Assembly: GCA_018667995.1 (NCBI GenBank)
Contig: JABIQT010000323.1
Coordinates: forward strand, 1 to 28,804
Direction of reading: 5' to 3'
DNA length: 28,804 nucleotides
From: Candidatus Latescibacterota bacterium
Lineage (GTDB): Bacteria > JAAXHH01 > JABIQT01
The notes under the pieces were generated by a model, which was given only the letters and a program-made list of their open reading frames with translations, was not told the DNA's origin and searched no databases. Positions 1-7,678 of the stretch are shown here, piece by piece. The translations under genes were made by a program, and so were the position numbers. The number at the start of each line of letters is the position of its first letter. Positions within the stretch are counted from its first letter, which is position 1.

Positions 1-40
1 AACGGGAGCGGAATCGCTCTGACGGGGGAGGTCGTAAATC

Positions 41-1354
41 TTGGATTGGGAGGCGATCGGCCAGGAGGCCGTTCAGTTACTGAGTGAGTTCATCAAGGTA
101 GAGACGACGAACCCACCCGGTAACGAATACCGGGCTACGGATTTCTTGGGGCGGATTTTCGAAAAGGAGAATATTCCCTTTCAGACATTTGAGTCCGACC
201 CCGGACGCAAGAGCATCTACGCACGGCTGAATGGAGACGGCTCCAAACGCCCGTTGATTCTATTGAGTCACAGTGATGTGGTACCCGTGGATCGCGAGTA
301 TTGGTCAGTTGATCCATTCGGTGGCGTCATAAAGGACGGTTACATCTGGGGCCGCGGTGCCCTTGATATGAAGAATATCGGCATCGCCGAACTGGTCGCA
401 TTTCTCACGCTTCACCGTCAGAAAACACCCCTGAAACGCGACATAATCCTACTCAATACAGCAGACGAGGAAGCCGGTGGCCGGATGGGAGCCGGTTGGA
501 TGACTGAAAACCATCCTGAACTGTTCGATGGCGCCGAATTTCTCATCAATGAGAGTGGAAAGGGCCGGATGGAAAATGGCACCGCCCTATACTCCGTTGA
601 TATCACGGAGAAGACCCCCTGTTGGGTTCGGCTCAGGGCAGCGGGAGAACCGGGGCATGGATCACGACCGAAATCCAATTCCTCTGTAAACCGTCTCGTA
701 AGGGCCTTGGGACGCGTACTCGAGTACACACCACCATTGAAGGTCACCGCAGCCGTCGAGACCTACTTCAAGGGAATAGCTCATCTGCAGAAGGGCAGTC
801 GAAGGGGGCAGTTCCAGGACATCCGAGCGGCCGTGAACGATCCGGCATTTCTGGCAGATCTGAGCCTGAGCTCACAATACGCAGCTGTGCTTCGGAATAC
901 GGTTTCAGTCACGATGATGCAGGGCAGTAGCAAGATCAACATCATTCCACAAATTGCTACCGCTGAACTGGATTGTAGACTGCTACCAGGAGAAGAGCCC
1001 TCGCTCTTTATCGAGGAACTTCGGAAGGTGATTGATGACGACGCCATAGCCATCGAACCTATACTGACTTTTGGAAACGGGGCCTCTCCTTTTGAGTCGG
1101 ACTTTGTAAGCGCAGTGGAGACCGTCGTGTCCCGTCATCACAAAAGCGTGCACGTGGTTCCGAATATCCTATCAGGATTTACCGACAGTCATTTCTTCAG
1201 AGACCTCGGTGTACAATGTTACGGCTTCAGTCCGTTTATTCTACCAGACAACGATTTACGGGGCATTCACGGAAACGACGAGCGTATTTCCGTAGAGAAT
1301 ATGAAGCGTGGTCCCAAAGTGCTATTTGAGATCGTCGAAGTGTTGAATCGGTAA
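41..1354 (+). CDS. M20-family metallopeptidase / deacylase
   Basis: 437-residue zinc-dependent exopeptidase or amidohydrolase of the M20 (ArgE/DapE/carboxypeptidase) family, probably cytoplasmic since no signal peptide is visible. The metal and catalytic residues are in the expected order: H77 and D79 in SHSDVV, D109 in GALDMK, and the pair E143-E144 in ADEEAGG. The length is that of the larger M20 carboxypeptidase/PM20D1-like subgroup, so an N-acyl amino acid or dipeptide substrate is likely; the exact substrate cannot be read. The start is TTG at 41, chosen because GGGGGAGG lies about 9 bases upstream and no ATG fits. It reads in the same direction as the quinone oxidoreductase gene, but 167 bp and a promoter candidate separate the two, so co-transcription is doubtful. 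Confidence 0.9.
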   Translation: MDWEAIGQEAVQLLSEFIKVETTNPPGNEYRATDFLGRIFEKENIPFQTFESDPGRKSIYARLNGDGSKRPLILLSHSDVVPVDREYWSVDPFGGVIKDGYIWGRGALDMKNIGIAELVAFLTLHRQKTPLKRDIILLNTADEEAGGRMGAGWMTENHPELFDGAEFLINESGKGRMENGTALYSVDITEKTPCWVRLRAAGEPGHGSRPKSNSSVNRLVRALGRVLEYTPPLKVTAAVETYFKGIAHLQKGSRRGQFQDIRAAVNDPAFLADLSLSSQYAAVLRNTVSVTMMQGSSKINIIPQIATAELDCRLLPGEEPSLFIEELRKVIDDDAIAIEPILTFGNGASPFESDFVSAVETVVSRHHKSVHVVPNILSGFTDSHFFRDLGVQCYGFSPFILPDNDLRGIHGNDERISVENMKRGPKVLFEIVEVLNR

Positions 1355-1470
1355 AGTGAGTGCGGGGCGTTTCACGTCGCTGGTCCCTAGCGCGATATCC
1401 GCCCATTAAACGAGAAATTCTTTGTGGCGGACGCGAGCAAGGCTGACAACAGGTCAATGAGAATTACCCA

Positions 1471-1497
1471 AATTGATAGACAATCAATTACTATAAT
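1471..1497 (+). promoter_or_regulatory. Palindromic operator candidate with a -10 TATAAT
   Basis: A perfect 7-bp inverted repeat, AATTGAT-AGACA-ATCAATT (1471-1489), is followed directly by TATAAT at 1492-1497. Transcription would start near 1504, just before the ribosome binding site GGGAGG (1511-1516) of the quinone oxidoreductase gene. No good -35 is visible at the normal distance, which would fit a promoter depending on, or blocked by, a dimeric regulator bound to the repeat. The repeat and the -10 match are read directly; the regulator is unknown. Confidence 0.45.
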
Positions 1498-1521
1498 CTA
1501 CTCTAATGTTCGGGAGGAACT

Positions 1522-2484
1522 ATGAAGGCCATACGTGTCCACGAGTTTGGTGAATCTGACGTAATGAAACTGGAGGAAGTGCCGGATCTGATCGCCGGTG
1601 AAGGACAGGTCGTCGTTCAAGTAAGTGCTGCCGGCGTAAACCCGGTTGACACATACATTCGTGCCGGTACCTATGCCGTAAAACCGGACCTGCCATTCAC
1701 TCCGGGAATGGATGGGGCGGGCACCGTTTCGTCCATTGGTTCCGGTGTTGACAACGTATCGGTCGGAGACAGGGTTTATGTGGCTGGCACACTTTCCGGC
1801 GCATATGCCGAACAGGCATTGTGCTCGGCTGGTCAAGTTCACGCGCTGCCCGACAACATTTCGTTCTCACAGGGCGCAGGTATATTTGTAGCTTATGCGA
1901 CAGCCTACCGTGGATTATTCCAGCGTGCTAAGGGCGTAGCCGGAGAGACCGTTCTGGTACATGGCGCGAGTGGTGGTGTGGGTACAGCCGCCGTTCAGCT
2001 CGCACGAGCGGCTGGATTGACCGTTATCGGTACGGCGGGATCGGAACGCGGGAGGGGGCTTGTAGCGGACCAGGGCGCCCATCATGCGTTGGACCACCAT
2101 GATCCGGGCTATTTGCAGGAGATCATGGACATTACCAATGGTGTAGGCGTAAACGTGATACTAGAGATGCTGGCCAACGAGAATCTAGGGAAGGATCTTC
2201 CGCTGCTCGCCCATGGCGGCAGGGTCGTCGTAATTGGTAGTCGGGGCAATGTGGAGATCAACCCACGGGATACAATGGCGAAAGATGCGTCGATTATGGG
2301 CATGGTATTGCTCATCGCTCCGGAAGAGGATCTGGCAGGCATACACGCTGGCCTGTACGCTGGTCTGGCAAACGGAAGTCTCAATCCGGTAGTCGGTCAG
2401 GAAATAGCAATAGGTGATGCTTCCAAAGCACACGAAGCTGTCATGGCCCCTGGAGCCTACGGTAAGATAGTGTTAGCGGTCTGA
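1522..2484 (+). CDS. Zinc-free quinone oxidoreductase (zeta-crystallin-like MDR)
   Basis: 320-residue medium-chain dehydrogenase/reductase of the NADPH:quinone reductase group. The N-terminal GroES-like half carries GVNPVDTYIRAGTY (residues 38-51), and the Rossmann half carries the nucleotide-binding GASGGVG at 148-154. The zinc-binding cysteines and histidines of alcohol dehydrogenases are absent, as expected for quinone reductases. The likely reaction is NADPH-dependent reduction of quinones or other reactive carbonyl/enone compounds in the cytoplasm. ATG at 1522 has GGGAGG 5 bases upstream. It has its own promoter candidate with a palindromic site, suggesting induction by a substrate or stress signal. 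The precise substrate is not readable. Confidence 0.9.
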   Translation: MKAIRVHEFGESDVMKLEEVPDLIAGEGQVVVQVSAAGVNPVDTYIRAGTYAVKPDLPFTPGMDGAGTVSSIGSGVDNVSVGDRVYVAGTLSGAYAEQALCSAGQVHALPDNISFSQGAGIFVAYATAYRGLFQRAKGVAGETVLVHGASGGVGTAAVQLARAAGLTVIGTAGSERGRGLVADQGAHHALDHHDPGYLQEIMDITNGVGVNVILEMLANENLGKDLPLLAHGGRVVVIGSRGNVEINPRDTMAKDASIMGMVLLIAPEEDLAGIHAGLYAGLANGSLNPVVGQEIAIGDASKAHEAVMAPGAYGKIVLAV

Positions 2485-2587
2485 AGCAGAAAATGAATGG
2501 GGGGAGATTAGAATTCTCCGTCCCGCTTCTTCGAGGTATCGTGATGACTGACTATGCCTATCCGAATACGGAAACTCGAAAGGAATT

Positions 2588-3709
2588 ATGATGGCCAACC
2601 CGCTGGTCGAATTGAAGAAATATGGCCAGAGCCCCTGGTACGATAATATCGAGCGGGGGATGATCACCTCTGGAAAACTCCAGGCCATGATCGACAATGA
2701 TGGGTTGATGGGAATTACGTCCAACCCGGCTATTTTCGAAAAGGCTATTACCGGTAGTATGGACTATGACGAGTCCATAGAGAAACTTGCGCTGGAAAAT
2801 CGGGCCGCCCTGGAAATCTACGAAACTCTGGCAATAGAAGATATCCAACTGGCCGCAGATGCAATGCAACCGGTATACCGCAGGTCTGGTGGGCGCGACG
2901 GATTCGTAAGCCTCGAAGTATCTCCGCTGCTGGCGGACGATACGGCGGGTACTATCGAGGAGGCCCGGCGTCTCTGGGAAGACGTACACCGTGAAAATGT
3001 AATGATAAAAGTCCCGGCGACCAAAGCCGGAATCCCGGCGGTCCAGACACTCATTTCCGAAGGCATGAACGTCAACGTAACACTCATGTTCTCCCGGTCG
3101 GTGTATGAAACCGTGGCGGGGGCCTATATCGCGGGTCTCGAGATACTGGCCGAAAATGGCGGGGACATCAGCACCGTAAACAGCGTAGCAAGCTTTTTCA
3201 TCAGCCGGATAGATACGCTCATTGATGCCCGCCTGGATGAGAAGCTGGCCAGTGCCGAGCGCCCCAGAGAGAGAACAGAGTTGCAAAGCCTAAAGGGCAG
3301 CGTAGCTATTGCCAATGCGAAACTCACGTACCAGACGTACAAGCTCATCACCGCTGGCGCCCGCTGGCAGGCCCTTGCCGAGAAAGGTGCTCGGACGCAG
3401 CGCCTCCTGTGGGCCAGCACCAGCACCAAAAACCCCGATTACTCGGACGTGAGGTACGTTGAAGAGCTAATAGGATCGGATACGGTGAATACGTTGCCCC
3501 ATGCAACCATGGACGCCTTCCGTGATCACGGACGTACACGCCCCACCATAGAGGGCGGCATAGGCTTGGCCAACGACACGATGAACTTGCTTGAAGCCAT
3601 GGGCGTGTCCATGGAAGAATGTACCGAGCAGTTGGTAGCCGAAGGTGTTCGCCTGTTTGCCGAACCATTCCACAAACTGCTCGAGGCCATCGAAAAAAAA
3701 AAGCAGTAG
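2588..3709 (+). CDS. tal: Transaldolase (N-terminal half of a TalPgi pair)
   Basis: 373-residue transaldolase of the longer actinobacterial/cyanobacterial type. It transfers a dihydroxyacetone unit between sedoheptulose 7-phosphate and glyceraldehyde 3-phosphate in the non-oxidative pentose phosphate pathway. The Schiff-base lysine is K141 in MIKVPATKAG, and the N-terminal SNPAIFEKAI (45-54) is typical of the family. Two tandem ATGs (2588, 2591) follow AAAGGA; the second has the better spacing. The frame ends IEKKKQ-stop at 3709 immediately after an A10 run. In many bacteria this enzyme is fused to glucose-6-phosphate isomerase, and the isomerase reading frame here continues one base back. 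The gene may therefore give both a free transaldolase and a fused protein. Confidence 0.95.
   Translation: MMANPLVELKKYGQSPWYDNIERGMITSGKLQAMIDNDGLMGITSNPAIFEKAITGSMDYDESIEKLALENRAALEIYETLAIEDIQLAADAMQPVYRRSGGRDGFVSLEVSPLLADDTAGTIEEARRLWEDVHRENVMIKVPATKAGIPAVQTLISEGMNVNVTLMFSRSVYETVAGAYIAGLEILAENGGDISTVNSVASFFISRIDTLIDARLDEKLASAERPRERTELQSLKGSVAIANAKLTYQTYKLITAGARWQALAEKGARTQRLLWASTSTKNPDYSDVRYVEELIGSDTVNTLPHATMDAFRDHGRTRPTIEGGIGLANDTMNLLEAMGVSMEECTEQLVAEGVRLFAEPFHKLLEAIEKKKQ
3683..3703 (+). promoter_or_regulatory. Candidate -1 frameshift signal (slippery A10 with upstream SD)
   Basis: Ten adenines run from 3693 to 3702 followed by G. In the transaldolase frame the codons are GAA AAA AAA AAG CAG TAG, so A AAA AAG (3697-3703) is phased exactly like the dnaX heptamer. 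GAGG at 3683-3686 lies 10 bases upstream, the spacing of the stimulatory Shine-Dalgarno element in dnaX. Slipping back one base continues as AAA GCA GTA GCA TCC into the isomerase frame with no stop, giving one protein of about 952 residues. Transcriptional slippage on A10 would give the same product. A miscounted homopolymer in the assembly is the alternative. Confidence 0.5.
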
Positions 3710-3726
3710 CATCCCGAGTAACTGAG

Positions 3727-5445
3727 ATGAGGGCACGCCACACGGCGTCCCTTGGTCAATTTGAATCCGTGGTATCCAAAACCATGGAAGTGGCTCGGGA
3801 TGTAAAGGTCGCTCAGCGCCTCTGGGACGGTGATGCCAGACTCTGGACGGCCAAGGACGAGGACCTCTGGTTAGGGTGGCTCGATGTATTCGGCCAACAG
3901 AGAGCGGAAATCCCAAGACTCCGCGAAGCCGCCGAGGAAATTCGGCGCGCCGGATTCTCCGACATTCTGATTCTGGGAATGGGCGGCAGCAGCCTCTGCC
4001 CCGAAGTTCTCCGCATGACATTCGGACGCCTGCCTGGCTATCCCGAGTTACATGTTCTCGATTCCACAGTCCCCGCCCAGGTCAAATCGTTCAAGGACCG
4101 TCTGGACCTGAGCAAGACGATATGCGTGGTCGCCAGCAAATCCGGCGGAACGTCGGAACCCAACGCCTTTCGAAACTACTTTTACAGCAGGATTCAGGAT
4201 GTGGTCGGACCGGAAGAGGTTGGCCGACGCTTCATAGCCATTACCGATCCAGGATCAATGGTAGAGATCGATGCTCAGGAACGTGGATTCCGTTACATCT
4301 TCCACGGGGTCCCGTCCATTGGTGGACGGTATTCTGCCCTCTCAAATTTTGGCATGGTGCCCGCCGCTCTAATGGGTATAGATCCGGAAAGACTGCTGGA
4401 ACGTGCCGAACTGATGGCCCAAAGCTGCGCAGCCTATGCGCCACCGGACAAGAATCCAGGTACAAAGCTGGGTATCACACTGGCGGAACTGGCCAAATCA
4501 GCCCACGACAAAGTCACTATCATCACATCGCCAGGAATCAGCCACCTTGGGGCCTGGTTGGAACAACTGTTGGCCGAGAGCACCGGGAAATCTGGCAAAG
4601 GCCTGATACCCGTTGATATGGAGCCTCTCGGAACGACAGAAGTATATGGACTGGATCGTGTCTTCGTCTACGTAAGACTCACATCCGAACCGGACCCAGA
4701 ACAGGACCGCATCGTCGGCGGATTTGAAATGGGAGGTCACCCCGTTATTCGGATCGCGGTCCCGGATCGGTACGACATCGGCGCCGAGTTCTTCCGATGG
4801 GAATTCGCCACCGCAGTGGCTGGTGCCGTTCTGAATGTGAATCCCTTTAACCAACCCAACGTGCAAGAGAGCAAAGACTATACCAAGAGTCTCACGGACG
4901 AGTATGAACGCATTGGAGCCGTCCCTACCGAATCTCCTGTGATGGAGGCCGACGGCTTGAAAGTCTTCACGGATAGACACAATGCCGTAGAGCTCGCAAA
5001 AGGTATCGCCGGTGCATCGCTGGAATCCTGCCTGCAACGGCATCTTAATCGCATATCTCTGAACGACTATGTAGCCATAAACGCATACTTGGAAATGAAC
5101 AGTGAGAATCATGGCCTGCTTCAGGCTATACGGCGATGTATTCGTGACAATAAGAAGGTCGCTACCACAGTAGGGTACGGGCCGCGGTTTCTTCACTCAA
5201 CCGGGCAGCTCCACAAAGGAGGCCCCGATTCAGGACTATACATTCAGCTCACTTCCGACGACATGGAAGACCTACCTATCCCCGGAAGAGGGTTTACATT
5301 CGGAGTTCTCAAGGAAGCGCAGTCTACTGGAGATTTCCTGGCGCTCAGCACCCGAAAACGACGCATTATTCGTGTACATCTTCCGTCGGACGTACCGGCG
5401 GGACTAAATCGACTGCAGCAGGCTATTGAGGCGGTTTTTGCATAG
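3727..5445 (+). CDS. pgi: Glucose-6-phosphate isomerase (C-terminal half of a TalPgi pair)
   Basis: Interconverts glucose 6-phosphate and fructose 6-phosphate. The SIS-fold signature SKSGGTSEPN, preceded by GMGGSSLCPE, is intact, and the overall sequence matches the isomerase half of bifunctional transaldolase/phosphoglucose isomerases (RLWDGDARLW, WLGWLD). The frame is open from 3619, overlapping tal. If made separately the first ATG is 3727 (572 residues), but its upstream sequence has only a weak GAG, and a strong hairpin begins two bases after the ATG. The codons before this ATG (from 3703) read AVASRVTEMRARHTASLG, which resembles the linker of fused family members. I therefore think the normal product is a fusion spanning 2588-5445 made by -1 slippage; separate translation is the alternative. 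Confidence 0.9.
   Translation: MRARHTASLGQFESVVSKTMEVARDVKVAQRLWDGDARLWTAKDEDLWLGWLDVFGQQRAEIPRLREAAEEIRRAGFSDILILGMGGSSLCPEVLRMTFGRLPGYPELHVLDSTVPAQVKSFKDRLDLSKTICVVASKSGGTSEPNAFRNYFYSRIQDVVGPEEVGRRFIAITDPGSMVEIDAQERGFRYIFHGVPSIGGRYSALSNFGMVPAALMGIDPERLLERAELMAQSCAAYAPPDKNPGTKLGITLAELAKSAHDKVTIITSPGISHLGAWLEQLLAESTGKSGKGLIPVDMEPLGTTEVYGLDRVFVYVRLTSEPDPEQDRIVGGFEMGGHPVIRIAVPDRYDIGAEFFRWEFATAVAGAVLNVNPFNQPNVQESKDYTKSLTDEYERIGAVPTESPVMEADGLKVFTDRHNAVELAKGIAGASLESCLQRHLNRISLNDYVAINAYLEMNSENHGLLQAIRRCIRDNKKVATTVGYGPRFLHSTGQLHKGGPDSGLYIQLTSDDMEDLPIPGRGFTFGVLKEAQSTGDFLALSTRKRRIIRVHLPSDVPAGLNRLQQAIEAVFA
3731..3751 (+). repeat. Strong hairpin downstream of the slippery run
   Basis: GGG-C-ACGCC / GGCGT-CCC forms an 8-bp stem with one bulged C (3734) and a four-base ACAC loop. 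It extends by A3730-T3752. It starts 27 bases after the slippery heptamer, farther than the usual 5-9 for a frameshift stimulator, so its role there is doubtful. It does lie directly behind the only plausible independent isomerase ATG (3727) and could hold down separate initiation. Confidence 0.4.
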
Positions 5446-5508
5446 CCTGGGACGATCATCTGGGGTAGCCGCAGTTCGGACGTTCAGTCAATCAATCAGG
5501 AGGAACAG

Positions 5509-6468
5509 ATGCAGTTAGGCATGATCGGGCTGGGGCGTATGGGCGGTAACATGGTGAAACGTCTCTTACACGGTGGCCACGAATTGGTGGTTTACGATCG
5601 CGATCAAACATCTGTAGAAAGTTCGGTTGCTGAGGGAGCGATCGGCGCCAGCTCGCTATCGGACCTGGTACAGAAGTTGAACCCGCCCCGAGCAGCCTGG
5701 ATCATGGTACCAGCGGGCAATTCTACGGATGAGACGGTCACGGAACTGTCCGAATTGATGCAACAGGGCGACATCGTCATAGACGGAGGTAACTCATACT
5801 TCAAGGACGATGTTCGCCGGGCGCGGGAGCTCAAGAGCAACAGTCTGAACTACGTTGACGTGGGCACGAGTGGCGGCGTGTGGGGCTTGGAACGAGGATA
5901 CTGCATGATGATCGGTGGGGATTCGCAGATTGTAGAACATCTGGATCCTATTTTTAAGACGTTGTCTCCTGGACCGGATAAGGATGTAACTTCGAAATCG
6001 AAAGCCGAAGCCGGATACATGCACGCGGGGCCGGCGGGATCAGGGCATTTTGTCAAGATGATCCACAACGGGATTGAGTATGGGATGATGCAGGCCTTCG
6101 CAGAAGGTTTCGAGATCTTCAAACAAGCCGACTCTGACAAGGTAGCAGAGGAACATAGGTACAGCCTGGATCTACACGACATTGCTGAGGTATGGCGCCA
6201 TGGAAGCGTCGTCAGTTCCTGGCTCTTGGATCTTCTGGAAATTGCGCTGCGCGACGACCAGGAGCTACAGAACTATAGTGGGCACGTATCCGATTCAGGA
6301 GAAGGACGATGGACTATTCAGACAGCGATTGAAGAGGACGTCCCCGCAAATGTCCTGACTACCTCACTGTACACGCGGTTCAGGTCCCGACAAGAAGGCG
6401 CTTATTCGGAGAAAATCCTCTCGGCATTACGTCACCAATTCGGCGGTCATGTAGAACCACCGAAGTAA
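5509..6468 (+). CDS. gnd: 6-phosphogluconate dehydrogenase, short (probably NAD+-type) form
   Basis: 319-residue oxidative decarboxylase making ribulose 5-phosphate from 6-phosphogluconate. The nucleotide-binding GLGRMGGN is at 7-14, the substrate loop SGGVWG at 121-126 and the catalytic region [14 protein letters not shown] has K183 and N187. The length matches the short GntZ/YqeC-like forms rather than the ~470-residue E. coli type. Strand beta-2 ends in an acidic residue (D30 of VYDRD) instead of the Asn-Arg-Thr of NADP+ enzymes; this suggests NAD+ preference, though R31 leaves some doubt. ATG at 5509 has a perfect AGGAGG 6 bases upstream. It sits 63 bp after pgi and directly before a destroyed zwf, so its 6-phosphogluconate must come from another source such as gluconate kinase or another zwf copy. 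Confidence 0.93.
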   Translation: MQLGMIGLGRMGGNMVKRLLHGGHELVVYDRDQTSVESSVAEGAIGASSLSDLVQKLNPPRAAWIMVPAGNSTDETVTELSELMQQGDIVIDGGNSYFKDDVRRARELKSNSLNYVDVGTSGGVWGLERGYCMMIGGDSQIVEHLDPIFKTLSPGPDKDVTSKSKAEAGYMHAGPAGSGHFVKMIHNGIEYGMMQAFAEGFEIFKQADSDKVAEEHRYSLDLHDIAEVWRHGSVVSSWLLDLLEIALRDDQELQNYSGHVSDSGEGRWTIQTAIEEDVPANVLTTSLYTRFRSRQEGAYSEKILSALRHQFGGHVEPPK

Positions 6469-6500
6469 GTCCACACGTTGAGGAAGAGCCCCCTTCATCA

Positions 6501-6813
6501 TTGGAAGAAGCAATGCTACCTTCGGAACCCAAAATCATCGACGTACATTCTGGACTCCGGGACATTGATGCGGATCGGCGAGCAGGCTCGTGTGTCATGG
6601 TCATTTTCCGGGCAGGAGGAGTACTTACCCGACGCAAAACCATACCCGCCGCAGGATGCTGGGGAGAGCGCATGGAGGCTTGTGATACCCGTCCGGGATC
6701 ATTGAGAATCGGAAGCCTCACCCCGGATTCCAGCCTATCCCGCGGGTGCCTGGGGTCCGAAAGAGGCTGAAGATCTGCTTAGCGATAGTGGACACGAATG
6801 GAAACAACCATGA
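6501..6813 (+). pseudogene. zwf: Glucose-6-phosphate dehydrogenase remnant with internal deletion
   Basis: Only the two ends of zwf survive. The N-terminal piece (TTG 6501 or ATG 6513, to about 6650) reads HSGLRDIDADRR, then CVMVIFRAGGVLTRRKTIPA, matching the family start CxMVIFGASGDLTRRKLIPA with the nucleotide loop GASGD changed to RAGGV. One frame over, from 6652, QDAGESAWRLVIPVRDH matches the family's DEVEAAWRLVDP segment. A TGA at 6703 sits where the family usually has Trp, and IPAYPAGAWGPKEAEDLL then leads to the normal zwf C-terminus ending in TGA at 6811. About 1.2 kb of the usual 1.5 kb gene is missing at the junction near 6650, along with a frameshift. No catalytic or substrate-binding core remains, so the remnant cannot be active. 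I know of no other gene family matching both ends. Confidence 0.85.
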
Positions 6814-6991
6814 TCGTGTACAGAACCACTTCAAGTATCTTGTTTCGAACGAATCATCCAATTTCCACTACCATGTTTCGGTATCTCATTGCAACGTGAC
6901 TCGTCTCGAAACTGTAGATGAACCAACCAGTCAATTAGCAGCTACCGAACAGGTGACGAAGCACCACCGGTCACGAGGAGGAAGCCTTCAG
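6814..6991 (+). other. Unassigned spacer after the zwf remnant
   Basis: An ATG overlaps the zwf stop as ATGA (6810-6813) and opens a 29-codon frame ending at 6899 that resembles no family I know. zwf is often followed by 6-phosphogluconolactonase, so this could be what is left of that gene, but nothing in the residues supports it. The open frame running into rpe from 6746 is accidental. GAGGAGG at 6976-6982 belongs to rpe. Confidence 0.3.
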
Positions 6992-7666
6992 ATGATTGAA
7001 ATTGCCCCATCTATTCTCTCTGCCGACTTTGCCCGTCTTGGCGACGCCGTGGCACAGGCAGAATCTGCAGGAGCCGAGAGAATCCACATCGACGTCATGG
7101 ATGGTCACTTCGTACCCAATATATCCATGGGGCCGGTGGTGGTCCAGGCACTGCGTCCCGTGACAAGCCTGCCGCTGGAAGCTCATCTTATGATCGACAA
7201 TCCGGACCGCTACATCGATGCTTTCATTGATGCCGGAACCGATATCGTTATCGTTCATCAGGAGAACGTCCCCCACCTTCACCGAGTGATCCAGCAGATA
7301 CGCGAAAAGGGCAAACAGGCAGGGGTAGCGTTGAATCCCGGCACCCCCGTACACCTGCTGGACAGCGTGTTTGCCGAGTTGGACATCGTCCTCGCCATGA
7401 CGGTCAACCCGGGGTTCTCGGGACAGAAATTCATTCCATCGGTAATTCCGAAGATAACAGAGATCCGGAATCGAATTTCAGCAGGCAATCTCGACTGTGA
7501 CCTGGAGGTGGACGGCGGCATTAACGATGAGACAGGGAGGAAGGCTGTTTCGGCGGGGGCCAACGTACTGGTAGCGGCTACGGCAATATTCAAACACAGC
7601 GGCGGCATTGCGGCCGGAATACAGAGCCTGCGGCGCCAGTCTGAGGCCAAAGACATCCTGGTATAA
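6992..7666 (+). CDS. rpe: Ribulose-phosphate 3-epimerase
   Basis: 224-residue TIM-barrel epimerase interconverting ribulose 5-phosphate and xylulose 5-phosphate. It begins MIEIAPSILSADFARL, with the metal-site motifs HIDVMDGHFVPN and HLMI, the MTVNPGFSGQKF loop, and the second catalytic aspartate in EVDGGIN; all are intact. The start is ATG 6992 rather than the more upstream open frame, because the family starts here and GAGGAGG lies 9 bases upstream. The gene survives intact beside the broken zwf, as expected since the non-oxidative branch is needed for ribose supply. Only 12 bp separate it from the histidine kinase, so it is probably the first gene of a kinase/regulator transcript. Confidence 0.96.
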   Translation: MIEIAPSILSADFARLGDAVAQAESAGAERIHIDVMDGHFVPNISMGPVVVQALRPVTSLPLEAHLMIDNPDRYIDAFIDAGTDIVIVHQENVPHLHRVIQQIREKGKQAGVALNPGTPVHLLDSVFAELDIVLAMTVNPGFSGQKFIPSVIPKITEIRNRISAGNLDCDLEVDGGINDETGRKAVSAGANVLVAATAIFKHSGGIAAGIQSLRRQSEAKDILV

Positions 7667-7678
7667 CCGGATACGAAC

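Noticed and set aside
2499-2523. GGGG-GGAGA...TCTCC-G-CCC as a terminator after the quinone oxidoreductase gene
   Set aside because: The stem is interrupted and no T run follows.
2558-3286. 242-codon minus-strand open frame
   Set aside because: Antisense to transaldolase, with no recognisable protein features.
4498-5196. 232-codon minus-strand open frame
   Set aside because: Antisense shadow of the isomerase gene.
6810-6899. Remnant of a 6-phosphogluconolactonase gene overlapping the zwf stop
   Set aside because: Only the gene order suggests it; the 29 codons do not resemble the family.
6746-6991. Upstream extension of the rpe frame
   Set aside because: rpe family members start at 6992, which has its own strong ribosome binding site; the upstream part runs through the zwf remnant in the wrong frame.
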